Below are positions 36,612 through 44,880 of a DNA stretch of 64,000 nucleotides, piece after piece (the stretch's first letter is position 1; each line of letters starts with the position of its first letter). The translations under genes and the position numbers were made by a program. The stretch covers positions 434,001 to 498,000 of the forward strand of contig NZ_JALHAG010000004.1 in NCBI RefSeq assembly GCF_022819085.1. The letters run 5' to 3'. Source of the stretch: Planococcus ruber (GTDB lineage Bacteria; Bacillota; Bacilli; Bacillales_A; Planococcaceae). The notes below the pieces were generated by a model, which worked only from the letters and a program-made list of their open reading frames with translations, was not told where the DNA came from and did no database searches.

Positions 36612-36669
36612 TAATACAGTCGTATTATTATCGGAATAAGTCGATTCTTTATTTAATACGGATGTATTA
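36612..36669. promoter_or_regulatory. Paired TetR-type palindromes
   Basis: Two copies of TAATAC-N4-GTATTA at 36612-36627 and 36654-36669, centres exactly 42 bp (four helical turns) apart, directly upstream of the tetR-family gene. Confidence 0.65.
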
Positions 36670-36745
36670 TCAAAAACTTGATAACTTTGATGTGATGTGG
36701 ATAACCTCTCGGGGCTGTGGGTTACTGCATGGAAAGTTGCGTGAA

Positions 36746-36784
36746 TAAAAAAATGCCCTTCTCCTCAGAGATAGGCATTTTATA
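36746..36784 (-). terminator. Terminator of the DUF1648 gene
   Basis: AAAATGCC and GGCATTTT arms around an 18-nt loop. The minus strand continues TTTTTTATTC. It overlaps the stop of the DUF1648 gene. Confidence 0.75.
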
Positions 36785-37268
36785 ATTTGAGCATACGGAA
36801 CATAAAGTAAAAAGTGCTTCCTAAAATTACGGCAAGGAAGACTGGCAAAAATGCGATGCCCAATCCCTCTTCTGCACCTTTAGCGACCTGGATGGTTTGA
36901 TAGGTGATGAAACCGAAAAATATTACGATTTCGTTTTTCAGCACATTCATCATCAAGTGCGCGTTTTGATATTGCGCTTCGATATTGTCTTCCCGTAAGT
37001 TCAGGTAGTTGAAGGTATGCGGGTATTTCGATAAAAAAGTCATCAAGAGCCACAAACCGCCGCCAATCAGCGGCAAGATCCATAATTCCATCTTGCTGCC
37101 CCAGCGGTCCGCTTCGCCGCTCCCGTTGAAATGCGCCGGCACTTCATCCGGCAACCCGCCGAATACGTAGACTAAGTAAACGATTGATCCAATAAATACA
37201 ATGAGGCCAATTGCATCCAACACCTGTTCAAAGCGTGATTTAGGAAGATCTATTTTAGGCTGCTTCAT
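36780..37268 (-). CDS. DUF1648 domain membrane protein
   Basis: A 162-residue protein with four hydrophobic segments. The DUF1648 signature is DEVPAHFNGSGEADRWGSK between helices 1 and 2 (about residues 40-60), as in SdpI-type immunity proteins. SdpI protects cells from the SDP cannibalism toxin, but single-domain DUF1648 proteins mostly have unknown roles. The start is ATG at 37268 with GGGGAGGGGA upstream; the longer frame to 37370 lacks a site. Monocistronic. Confidence 0.82.
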   Translation of the reverse strand: MKQPKIDLPKSRFEQVLDAIGLIVFIGSIVYLVYVFGGLPDEVPAHFNGSGEADRWGSKMELWILPLIGGGLWLLMTFLSKYPHTFNYLNLREDNIEAQYQNAHLMMNVLKNEIVIFFGFITYQTIQVAKGAEEGLGIAFLPVFLAVILGSTFYFMFRMLKL

Positions 37269-37332
37269 CTGAAAGTCCCCTCCCCTCTCTCTTCTTTTTA
37301 CGAAAACCCAGTGGAATGGTTTCAAAAAACAC

Positions 37333-37366
37333 AAAAGCCGATTTGCGTTATTCGCAAATCGGCAAT
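37333..37366 (-). terminator. Terminator of the SDR gene
   Basis: GCCGATTTGCG and CGCAAATCGGC arms with a 5-nt loop, followed on the minus strand by TTTTGTGTTTTTTG. Confidence 0.85.
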
Positions 37367-37387
37367 TCATTCATTTATATTCCTTTT

Positions 37388-38122
37388 TTACGGCTGCTGT
37401 CTTGGACGGATCAAAATTTCATTGACGTCGACATGGGCAGGCTGCTGCACGGCATAGCCGATGGCGCGAGCAATATCTTCTGCTTGAAGGAATTCCATTT
37501 CAGGGCCCTCCTTGAAGCCATTTAACACATCGTCATCGGTAATGGTATTTACCAGTTCCGTTGCCACGGCTCCTGGCGAGACAATGGTTACACGGATTGC
37601 CATGGCTGGATCAATTTCCTGGCGCAGCCCTTCGGAAATCGCCCGCACCGCAAATTTCGTGCCGCTGTATACGGCGCTGCCTGGCGTGACCGAATGCCCG
37701 GCGACTGAAGAAATATTGATGATGTGCCCTTCTTTTTGGCTCTCCATCTGCGGAAGCACCGCCGCAATTCCGTAAAGAACGCCTTTAATGTTTACATCCA
37801 CCATCCGGTCCCATTCATCCAATTTCAATTTGTTCATAAACGACAGCGGCATTAAGCCCGCATTGTTCAATAACACATCGATGCGTCCGAAGTGCTCGAT
37901 AGCTGCCTTTGCCAAAGCTTTCATCTGATCAGCGGAAGTAACGTCCGTCACCAGATATTCCGCTGTTCCGCCATCCTCTTCAATAGCCTTTTTTAATTCC
38001 GCAAGGCGGTCTTCCCGCCGTGCAGCTAACATGACCGAATACCCTTGCCCCGCAAGTTCTTTTGCAGCTGCCTGTCCGATGCCGCTGCTTGCTCCTGTAA
38101 TGATTGCTGATTTCGTCGCCAT
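37388..38122 (-). CDS. Short-chain dehydrogenase/reductase (YdfG-like)
   Basis: A 244-residue classical SDR. TGASSGIG is at residues 9-16, NNAG in LLNNAGLMPLS, the catalytic serine in INISSVAGHS and YxxxK as YSGTK. The C-terminal half has SPGAVATEL and VNEILIRPRQQP, matching the YdfG/serine 3-dehydrogenase-like branch that reduces small carbonyl or hydroxy acid substrates with NADP. The exact substrate is unknown. It stands alone with its own terminator. Confidence 0.88.
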   Translation of the reverse strand: MATKSAIITGASSGIGQAAAKELAGQGYSVMLAARREDRLAELKKAIEEDGGTAEYLVTDVTSADQMKALAKAAIEHFGRIDVLLNNAGLMPLSFMNKLKLDEWDRMVDVNIKGVLYGIAAVLPQMESQKEGHIINISSVAGHSVTPGSAVYSGTKFAVRAISEGLRQEIDPAMAIRVTIVSPGAVATELVNTITDDDVLNGFKEGPEMEFLQAEDIARAIGYAVQQPAHVDVNEILIRPRQQP

Positions 38123-38220
38123 ATGTACTCATCTCCATTTCTAAATTGCTCTCACTTTCATTATGTACCCATTCTTTGGACTTTGACACTTTTAAAAACA
38201 CGGAAACAACTGGGGGTCTA

Positions 38221-38892
38221 CTAGTATGAACGAAGTTCATTTTTTTCAAAATAAACCTGTTCCCCAACTGTCTTTATGATGATATCAAAGTTTTGGCTAA
38301 ACGGATGCATAAAGATTTCGTATTGAATCCGCCGCTCTTCGTGCGACTGCCGCAAAAAATTCAGATCCGCACCTCTCTTTACGACATCGCGCCCTACCCT
38401 TCTTTCGAATTCAGTCGGACCATCCGTATAAAGGTAAATTCTCAAATCAAATAGTGCGGGATCCAGAAAAGCGACACTCATGCCTTCGACAATTGTTGTC
38501 TTTTTATCCGCTGTTAACAGCTCACTGTGCATGTAGTGAGTGCCAATCGTTTTGACGCTCAGCCCCTCCCGGAGGCTTCGGACGTCGCGGTCCAAAGACG
38601 GGAGGTGATGGGCGCCGGAATGGCAAGCAGTCATTTTAAAGCGATGAAGCTGTTCTTCATACGAATATTCGAGGATTGTATTCATCCGGACACTGGAATT
38701 GACAATATACGGATCGGTATTCAGATAATTTGTCTTATTTTCACCAAGTCGTTCCATCAACTTATTGGCTAAAACGGTTTTTCCGGCAGCTCCGTGACCG
38801 GAAATGCCGATCAGGAGATTCGTTTCCGAACGGCCAATCTTTTCTGCTAATTCTTGAATGAAAATGTCCATCGTTTTCCTGCTTTCTCTCAT
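38221..38892 (-). CDS. Uridine kinase-like P-loop protein
   Basis: A roughly 220-residue NTPase with the Walker A motif GISGHGAAGKTVLANKL (about residues 28-44). The uridine-kinase/phosphoribulokinase pattern continues with LNTDPYIV, a VEGMSVAFLDP segment and a lid with ERRVGRDVVKRG. The substrate is unknown and may be a nucleoside or sugar. Start ATG at 38892 overlaps the TGA of the upstream VOC remnant (sequence TTGATGAG), a sign of former translational coupling. An in-frame ATG at 38871 is an alternative start. Confidence 0.8.
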   Translation of the reverse strand: MRESRKTMDIFIQELAEKIGRSETNLLIGISGHGAAGKTVLANKLMERLGENKTNYLNTDPYIVNSSVRMNTILEYSYEEQLHRFKMTACHSGAHHLPSLDRDVRSLREGLSVKTIGTHYMHSELLTADKKTTIVEGMSVAFLDPALFDLRIYLYTDGPTEFERRVGRDVVKRGADLNFLRQSHEERRIQYEIFMHPFSQNFDIIIKTVGEQVYFEKNELRSY

Positions 38893-39008
38893 CAATTTTC
38901 GAGTTCCTCTGCCAACCCCATCAAAATCCCTTCAGGCCCCCGAAGGTAGCAAAGGCGGTAAGATTCTTCATATTGAACCACTTCGCCTTCAAGCTTCGCC
39001 CCTTTTCG
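38892..39008 (-). pseudogene. 3' remnant of a VOC-family (glyoxalase-fold) gene
   Basis: On the minus strand this segment encodes about 36 residues that are a typical VOC-family C-terminus (GEVVQYEESYRLCYLRGPEG then ILMGLAEEL) and ends in TGA at 38892-38894. An in-frame TAA lies a few codons further upstream, and no start codon or N-terminal two thirds of the gene is present. The stop overlaps the start of the kinase gene, as in an intact operon. The upstream part was lost, apparently by a deletion that fused it to the 3'-truncated gene at 38989. Confidence 0.7.
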
Positions 39009-39444
39009 GCTTTACTTGGCCGGTCCGATCAAAAAGCACCAGTCCTTCAGAAGAAATTCCATCTCCAAAAATCCCTTCATCCGAATAGCTGATCCAAATT
39101 CCTTCTTCTCCTGCAACAATTTCTGCAATGGAATCTCCGCCGAAAAATGAGTGCAACAGAGTGCCATCCGCACGGACGATAAATATACTATCTTCGTTTT
39201 CTCCAGCGCCCATTGCGGCTACTAAGAATGTGGACGCATTTATCCAGCGTATTTGTGAAAAGTGATGTTGGACAACACCTATATCTATATCCGATCCATT
39301 TATCCGAATGAGTGTCTTCCCGCCTTTCAATAGAAGTAAAGCCACTCCAAAAGCTTCCGTCCAATCCGCGTCGATGAGTTCCATTACGTGTTGTTCTGAT
39401 GCTGGAATCGTGTAAACTACTTAAGTCGTGCAATATTCGTTCAA
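38989..39444 (-). pseudogene. Degraded hypothetical gene: early nonsense codon and 3' truncation
   Basis: A well-placed start is TTG at 39444 (AGGAGG six bases upstream), giving seven codons then an in-frame TAA at 39421-39423. The frame then continues VVYTIPASEQHV into a 131-codon stretch (ATG 39384 to 38989). That stretch resembles the pseudogene at 43871-44647, sharing SYSDEGIFGDG versus SYGDEGVFGN. The last codons (KPKRGEA) run into the VOC remnant in another frame, so the true C-terminal half is missing. A truncated product could be made by reinitiation at 39384, but no ribosome-binding site is seen there. Confidence 0.6.
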
Positions 39445-39485
39445 TATAATCCTCCTAGGGCATTTCAAATTGCTCTTTCTCGCTT

Positions 39486-40343
39486 CTAAAACTCCGTGAC
39501 AATGATGCCTTCCATATTATCACCGGAAATTTCATAGGAGCTGCCCTTTTGAACGCGAATGTTCTCAGCTTCCGAAACCGGATAATAGCTGATGAGATAG
39601 TTTTTATCGTTTACCGTCGCGGAAATGCGCTTCTCGTTTTTTAAATAAACTAGGTATTCTTCTAACACAAAATTCTTTTCTTTCATAATAACACTATGAG
39701 GCAATCCCACATACCGGATATGCCATGGTTCATATTCGATGCCGGTGACATCCGTTTTGTCTTTCGGATAGCGCAGGATGAACCCGTATTTCCACGAGTT
39801 TTCTTCGATCCACTTTCCTTCCGGCGCTTTTTCCATCTTCATCTCCGTACTTCCAACATCGAGCGAGAGCCCAAGGTGGTGTTCGCTGTGCCCTGCAGGC
39901 AATGCAAAAGAAGAGCCCATCTCCTCATAGAGCGCTTCTTGCTGGGAAAAACTCCGATAGCCGCTCGTCATGACGAAATTCGAAACGCCATCCGTTCGAG
40001 CTGCCGCCATCATTTCCACGAACCTATTCGCAATTTCTTTTGAAAGGACGAGCTCTTTCTCAAAGATTGAAAAGCCTTCAACGAGTTCCTGCTGAATTGT
40101 AAGATCTATTAAGTCTTGTTTGATCCCTTGCTCTTCAGCGGCATATTCCCGGTTGACCAATAATAAGTCGCCTGCATGCAGCTGATTTGCGTTCACTTCC
40201 ACCTCTTGAAGTTCCGCAGCTCGCTTGTCCGTTTCATAAGAGCTGAGTTGGCTCTCTAATTCAATATCCAGACCCGGCGAATAAACCTGGCCTCCAATGA
40301 AAAAAAGACTCATACCCAGTAACAAAAATCCCCATTTCTTCAT
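39486..40343 (-). CDS. VanY-type D-alanyl-D-alanine carboxypeptidase
   Basis: A 285-residue secreted or membrane-anchored M15B peptidase. An N-terminal hydrophobic segment (residues 4-20) precedes the catalytic domain. Zinc ligands are visible: SEHHLGLSLDVG (S153, H155, D162) and EPWHIRYVG (E205, H208). It trims the terminal D-Ala from peptidoglycan stem peptides. A C-terminal extension of about 60 residues after the catalytic core is likely a small beta domain. AAAAGGAGACGG ribosome-binding site. Similar to Bacillus DacY/VanYB-type enzymes; not linked to a vancomycin-resistance cluster here. Confidence 0.9.
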   Translation of the reverse strand: MKKWGFLLLGMSLFFIGGQVYSPGLDIELESQLSSYETDKRAAELQEVEVNANQLHAGDLLLVNREYAAEEQGIKQDLIDLTIQQELVEGFSIFEKELVLSKEIANRFVEMMAAARTDGVSNFVMTSGYRSFSQQEALYEEMGSSFALPAGHSEHHLGLSLDVGSTEMKMEKAPEGKWIEENSWKYGFILRYPKDKTDVTGIEYEPWHIRYVGLPHSVIMKEKNFVLEEYLVYLKNEKRISATVNDKNYLISYYPVSEAENIRVQKGSSYEISGDNMEGIIVTEF

Positions 40344-40469
40344 AGCTCCGTCTCCTTTTATCCTTCTTTAAAGAAGAATAACGAAAAGATATGAAGGAAA
40401 AGCACAGGGAATTCTTAACGTTTTCTTAAGTTTCCTGGATTGAATCAAGAAATCCAAGTGTACGATAGC

Positions 40470-41036
40470 TTACTTGCTTCGATTAGCCGTATGAAATGAA
40501 CATGAGCGGATATGGTCATCAACCATGCCTATGGCCTGCAAAAATGAATAAGTCGTTACAGGCCCGACAAATTTGAATCCGCGCTTTTTCAGTTCTTTGC
40601 TGATTTGGATGGATAAAGGGGATTCTGCAGGCACCAGCGCATCGGTTTCCCAATTGTTAACGGTTGGCTCAAAATCAACAAACTTCCACAGAAAATCCGA
40701 AAGACTCCCAAACTCTTCTTGAATTTTCAACGCGGCTTTCGCATTGGTGCGAACCGATTGAAGCTTCGCTAAATGTTTAACGACAGGAAAATTTTCTTTA
40801 ATGTCTTCCAGTTCTCCATCACTCAAACCAGCACAATAGGCCATATCGAAGTGATGGAATGCTTCCTGGTAAGCTTCTCTTTTGCCTAGAACGATGTTCC
40901 ACGACAGCCCTGCCTGCGCTCCTTCCAGCGTCAGCAATTCAAAAATATAGCGGTCATCCCGGCTTGGCCGGCACCATTCTTCATCATGATAGGCCCGCAT
41001 CAGTTCGTTTGCCTGCGGCCATTGGCATTGTGGCAT
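40470..41036 (-). CDS. tag: DNA-3-methyladenine glycosylase I
   Basis: A 188-residue Tag enzyme that removes 3-methyladenine from alkylated DNA. The zinc-binding residues are C4, H17 (in YHDEEW), H175 and C179 (in DDHIRSC), at the same positions as in the E. coli enzyme. The substrate-pocket motifs LEGAQAGLSW and FVGPVTTYSFLQAIGMV are present. AAGGAAGG ribosome-binding site. It follows the CxxC-protein gene by 27 bp in the same direction and may be co-transcribed with it. Confidence 0.95.
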   Translation of the reverse strand: MPQCQWPQANELMRAYHDEEWCRPSRDDRYIFELLTLEGAQAGLSWNIVLGKREAYQEAFHHFDMAYCAGLSDGELEDIKENFPVVKHLAKLQSVRTNAKAALKIQEEFGSLSDFLWKFVDFEPTVNNWETDALVPAESPLSIQISKELKKRGFKFVGPVTTYSFLQAIGMVDDHIRSCSFHTANRSK

Positions 41037-41063
41037 AGGATTCCTTCCTTTCTTTGATAGAAA

Positions 41064-41720
41064 CTATGTTGCGATTGGCTCCACTCTAATTGTATTGCAG
41101 TGGCGGCAGAAGTAAAAATTCAGCACCATCTCCCCGAATAAAAATGGTACGACCGTAATTAGTTCACCTTCAGTGGCATCTTCGCCAATAGAAGCAATAT
41201 AATCCATCTTGCCCTTACAAAATCGGCAAATAAATTCCTCTTCCTCCCCGTCGGTTAATTCGCCTCCAAAAAGCCGCGCCACGTAAAGTAATCCGAGTTC
41301 ATCAAAGACTTCATTTCTTTTTTCATCGCTTGATCTCTTGGAAAGGATGCCTTTCTTAGACAAAGGCATTAAATGGACTTCAACTTCCGGCAGAGGCACT
41401 GGCAATTTATCTTCTTGCTCCATCACCCACTTTTCTTCGTCATCCTGCTCCAAATTGCGTATACGCTTTTCTTCTATTTTATAGAATTGAGTACTCCAGC
41501 ACCCTGAGCAATTTAAGCAGCTGACTAAAGGCAAGTTTGGAATGTCTGTACCAAGGTTTTCAAAAATCGGATCGGTAAGATCAAAAGTCAACAATAGCTG
41601 CACTTGCAGGCCGCAAGTTGGACAAGGGAGCGATTCAATTGATTGCCCGCCAAAAAGATGCCGGTAGCTTCCTTTCCCCTCGATAACTTGATACCCTGTT
41701 CTTTGCAAGTTTTTTCTCAT
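41064..41720 (-). CDS. Hypothetical protein with four CxxC zinc motifs
   Basis: A 218-residue soluble protein. CxxC pairs occur in PCPTCGLQV, SCLNCSGCW, CRFCKGKMDY and CRHCNTIRV, suggesting two zinc ribbons, one N-terminal and one C-terminal. The region between is acidic. The LxTFDL and QFYKIEEK strands recall cytoplasmic DUF1963-like zinc-ribbon proteins, but I do not assign a family. It may sit upstream of tag in one transcript. GGGAGGGC ribosome-binding site. Confidence 0.7.
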   Translation of the reverse strand: MRKNLQRTGYQVIEGKGSYRHLFGGQSIESLPCPTCGLQVQLLLTFDLTDPIFENLGTDIPNLPLVSCLNCSGCWSTQFYKIEEKRIRNLEQDDEEKWVMEQEDKLPVPLPEVEVHLMPLSKKGILSKRSSDEKRNEVFDELGLLYVARLFGGELTDGEEEEFICRFCKGKMDYIASIGEDATEGELITVVPFLFGEMVLNFYFCRHCNTIRVEPIAT

Positions 41721-41868
41721 TTTAAGCCCTCCCGGTCTATCAACGCTTTGTTTAAATAGAAGTAAAATTAAATTTTAAATTTACTTACTATTATACAATC
41801 TAGCTGAATTAGTCAAAGATGGTCAATTAATTTACAAATTAAGGATGGCAGGAAAGCCATTCTTAACA

Positions 41869-41914
41869 AAAAGAGCGAAAACTTTTCCGAAGTTTTCGCT
41901 CTATTAATTCTTAT
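41869..41914 (-). terminator. Terminator downstream of the Cache-GGDEF gene
   Basis: AGAGCGAAAACTT and AAGTTTTCGCTCT arms with a 5-nt loop and a TTTTTG run on the minus strand, about 70 bp after the GGDEF stop. Confidence 0.85.
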
Positions 41915-41982
41915 TGGATCGACAGCTAACTCCTTCAGCTACTGGACTCGATCAACCGTTTTAATAAAAGTGATACAAACCC

Positions 41983-43572
41983 TTAGCCTCTGGAAAGCGT
42001 ACTACGATTTCTGCCTTCAGCCTTCGATTGGTAGAGCGCTTTATCAGCCAAGCTAAAAAGATTTTGAGTGGAATTGGTTTGGGCAGGGAACTCTGATATT
42101 CCGATGGAAACCGTAACAGCTTGATGCGGAATCAGGCGCGTTGCCTCTACTTCCAGCCGGATTTTCTCCGCCTTTTGATAAGCGTCTATACCGGTTTGGT
42201 CCGGCAGCAATAAGACAAATTCCTCGCCACCATATCGAAAGCACTGGTCTTTCTCCCCTAACATCGCTTGGAGCTTTTCTGCTAATTTCTTTAAAGCCAC
42301 ATCCCCTGTCTGATGCCCGAAAGCATCATTGATGGATTTAAAATGATCAATATCCAGGACGAGCATAGAAAATTGCTGTTTGTCGCTTGCCCACTCAGCT
42401 AATACTTCTTCAAGTTTTCGGCGATTCGGAAGGCCTGTTAATGAGTCCGTGACAGCGGACTCTGTAAGTTGTTGATTATTGCGCTCGATAATCTCAAAGG
42501 CCATGACAGCGCTCTTGGTTAATAGATCGGCTTCCCGGTTCCAATGGGGTTTCATCAAGCTTTCTTTCAAAGGCTGGGCGATTTTCTTCCCTTCCGCCAA
42601 TCTATTCACCAAGTTTCCTAACTGAGTAAAAGGTGCTGCCAATTTACGCGCAATGAAAATGGAAAATAGAAGCAGGATTAAAAATGGAATTAATACATAT
42701 TTCAATGTCTGCCACAATTGTTCAAGCAGCAAGTTTTGAACAAATGCATAAGGGGTTTGCTGGACAATTCCCCATTTTGCTTCAGATACATGGCTGTACG
42801 CTGCAAGCATTTTATGTCCACTCGTGTTTGTAATTAATTCCATTCCATTGTTTCCTAAAGTTAGTTGTCGAACCACTGGATTTTCATAAACGCCTTTCCC
42901 AATCTGACGGCTGTCCGGGTGAAACAGCAGTGTTCCTTTTGGCCCGACTACAAAGTAATAAGATCCATTTTGTTCAACTGCATCATTTCCAAGAAGCTGG
43001 TTTAAGACGTTTTCTTCTTGAAGAAAGATGGTGCCGCCAATTACTCCTTTATAAGTTCCGTCTTTTGCATAGATGGGGTGGCTCATCAGAACGATTAAAC
43101 GATCGGATAACCCGGTGTAAGGAAGACTTAAGCCTGGTTTTTCGGCATCCAATGCTTCTTGGGCAGCGCCGTCTTCTATTTTTTTCCCTTTTAATCCTAT
43201 GCTGTCCGGACTGATTGCGCGGATAGTGCCTGTTTCATCAATCCAGGAAAGCGAATTGAAATAGCCGCTGCTTTCATGCAGAAGATTTAATTGCGTTTGA
43301 AGTTCAAGCTCGCTGATCGCCTCGGGATCCTCTAAAAATTCCGCCGTCGTTTCCAAGCTTTTATTCATTGAAAGAAATAAAGAGTCAGCTGAGTGACTCA
43401 TCTTTTCTGCCTTTGAATAGTTGAGGGCTAAATAAGTTTCCGTCAAAGATTGCTTGTTCGAATGATAATAGGAGACTGTCAAAATTAACAGAGTCAAAAT
43501 GACGGAAGCGGAGACAAGAGAAGTCAACAATCCGGCAAGATTCACTTTTCGCCTCTTTTTTAACTTCTTCAT
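41983..43572 (-). CDS. Cache-domain diguanylate cyclase
   Basis: A 529-residue membrane protein. A signal-anchor helix (about residues 13-33) leads to an extracellular double-Cache sensor (about 40-285, with SWIDETGTIRAISP and GGTIFLQEEN), then a second membrane helix (about 290-310) and a linker. The GGDEF domain has an active GGEEF (448-452) and DxDxFKxxND. The RxxD inhibitory site is absent (GEKD at that position), so feedback control by cyclic-di-GMP may be lost. It probably senses a small organic ligand. No EAL domain. GAAGGGGGC ribosome-binding site. Confidence 0.9.
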   Translation of the reverse strand: MKKLKKRRKVNLAGLLTSLVSASVILTLLILTVSYYHSNKQSLTETYLALNYSKAEKMSHSADSLFLSMNKSLETTAEFLEDPEAISELELQTQLNLLHESSGYFNSLSWIDETGTIRAISPDSIGLKGKKIEDGAAQEALDAEKPGLSLPYTGLSDRLIVLMSHPIYAKDGTYKGVIGGTIFLQEENVLNQLLGNDAVEQNGSYYFVVGPKGTLLFHPDSRQIGKGVYENPVVRQLTLGNNGMELITNTSGHKMLAAYSHVSEAKWGIVQQTPYAFVQNLLLEQLWQTLKYVLIPFLILLLFSIFIARKLAAPFTQLGNLVNRLAEGKKIAQPLKESLMKPHWNREADLLTKSAVMAFEIIERNNQQLTESAVTDSLTGLPNRRKLEEVLAEWASDKQQFSMLVLDIDHFKSINDAFGHQTGDVALKKLAEKLQAMLGEKDQCFRYGGEEFVLLLPDQTGIDAYQKAEKIRLEVEATRLIPHQAVTVSIGISEFPAQTNSTQNLFSLADKALYQSKAEGRNRSTLSRG

Positions 43573-43687
43573 TCAAAGGCCCCCTTCAAAAAAATAAATG
43601 ACATCTTTTCTATTATATTTGTTTCCCAAAAAAAATGCGCTAAAAATGGAAATAATAGATGGATTTTTGAAACTTACATAATATATT

Positions 43688-43719
43688 CAAAAAAGTATGC
43701 TATGAAAGCATACTTTTAC
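43688..43719 (-). terminator. Terminator downstream of the 43.9-44.6 kb pseudogene
   Basis: AAAAGTATGCT and AGCATACTTTT arms with a short loop, followed by six T on the minus strand. Confidence 0.75.
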
Positions 43720-43870
43720 CCACCACTTCATTGATAGGATACAGCCCCTCCTTAGCGCTTTTAATAATAACAGGTGCGGCAACCAAAGTAGGCAGCCTTG
43801 CAACAATACCTGTTTTCTCTAAGAGCACAAGCATATCCTGATCTTTTCGAATTATTATAGCGATTCCTTG
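43700..43870 (-). other. 57-codon open segment in frame after the pseudogene
   Basis: Directly after the TAA at 43871-43873 the same minus-strand frame stays open for 57 codons to TAG at 43700. The encoded sequence is protein-like, with stretches such as DQDMLVLLEKTGIVARLP and SAKEGLYPINEVVGKSM. No start with a ribosome-binding site is obvious. It may be the tail of a longer ancestral protein, an unrelated small gene starting at the internal ATG, or chance. I do not recognise the family. Confidence 0.35.
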
Positions 43871-44647
43871 TTATGTGCATTCGCTTGCCATTAGCTTTAA
43901 TACCCGAACTTTATAATCCGACACAGTCAAAAACATAGATTCGTGGCGAGCATAAATGGCTCTCGTGTTGTAGCCGAAGGAGCCCGGATAATCCATCACT
44001 TTACCGGTTGTTCCAAATTCCCAAACAATAAACTGGTTTTCTTTTAGAAACACACCAAGTTCATGGGTAAGCGCAAAGGCAATGACGTTTCCGGTATCAA
44101 AAGGTGCGGCAAGCGCTTTTTGTTTTTTTAGCTGCGCATCCAAAAAGAGCAGTTCGTTGCTTTCCGTCCTAAATCCCTAGCATGCGTAAGGTTTATAGCG
44201 AGCAAAAAGCGGATCGTACAAAAGCTGATTTTGAACGGCGATATCATAATAAGATTCCAACTGCTGGAAAGGCGCAGCATAATTTAATCGATTTTGTCCA
44301 TTTCGATTGCCAAAAACGCCCTCGTCGCCGTAACTGCACAGTACCCCTTGCTGATAAGGCATCAATTCAAAAATAAACGGGCCGACTTCACAATCTGAAA
44401 CGAATTCTCCCGCCAAGGTATAAAACGATAGGGTCCTATCATTCAAGAGACAGAAATGCTCTTTCGTAAAGCGGATCTTCGAATGGCCGGTCGAACCTGT
44501 CATAATTGTTTCACCGTTCAATTGAACAAGGTTTTCGCCTTTTCCTTTTAGCAGCACCAAGACTTGGCGGTTTTTGCAATCAGCATCAATAATGGGCCAT
44601 TTCTCGCTTTCGAATAGCGTGTCTTCCTGTAATTGCATTGAGTTCAT
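43871..44647 (-). pseudogene. Hypothetical gene interrupted by an in-frame amber stop
   Basis: ATG 44647 opens a 156-codon frame that ends in TAG at 44177-44179. The same frame continues without a break for 11 codons and then a further 90 codons to TAA at 43871, giving about 259 codons if the TAG is ignored. The sequence across the stop is smooth (RYKPYAC, stop, GFRTESNELLFLD). The protein looks cytoplasmic and beta-rich, and its N-terminal half is similar to the degraded gene at 38989. Either a recent nonsense mutation or two separate short products. Confidence 0.65.
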
Positions 44648-44880
44648 TTCCTTTCGCCTTGATCTGATAATCGTTGTCTTTCCAATATACTAAGCAAGCC
44701 TGGAGAACGCTAGCAATTTAAGGAAATCTTTTCAGGGGCATATTAAGTTCAATCAGCCCTTTCCTCGTCTACGCTGTTGAACATTCCTGTAAGCAGGATT
44801 TTTCTTTATTTTCGAGAAGTTAACAGTATGTAAAATTGGCAGCGGCATAGCAAGAGACTAAGCGAAAAGGAAGCGTAGCC

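Noticed and set aside
36780-37268. SdpI immunity protein
   Set aside because: The DUF1648 domain is present, but the protein is shorter than SdpI, and no SdpR-like regulator or sdp toxin genes are adjacent.
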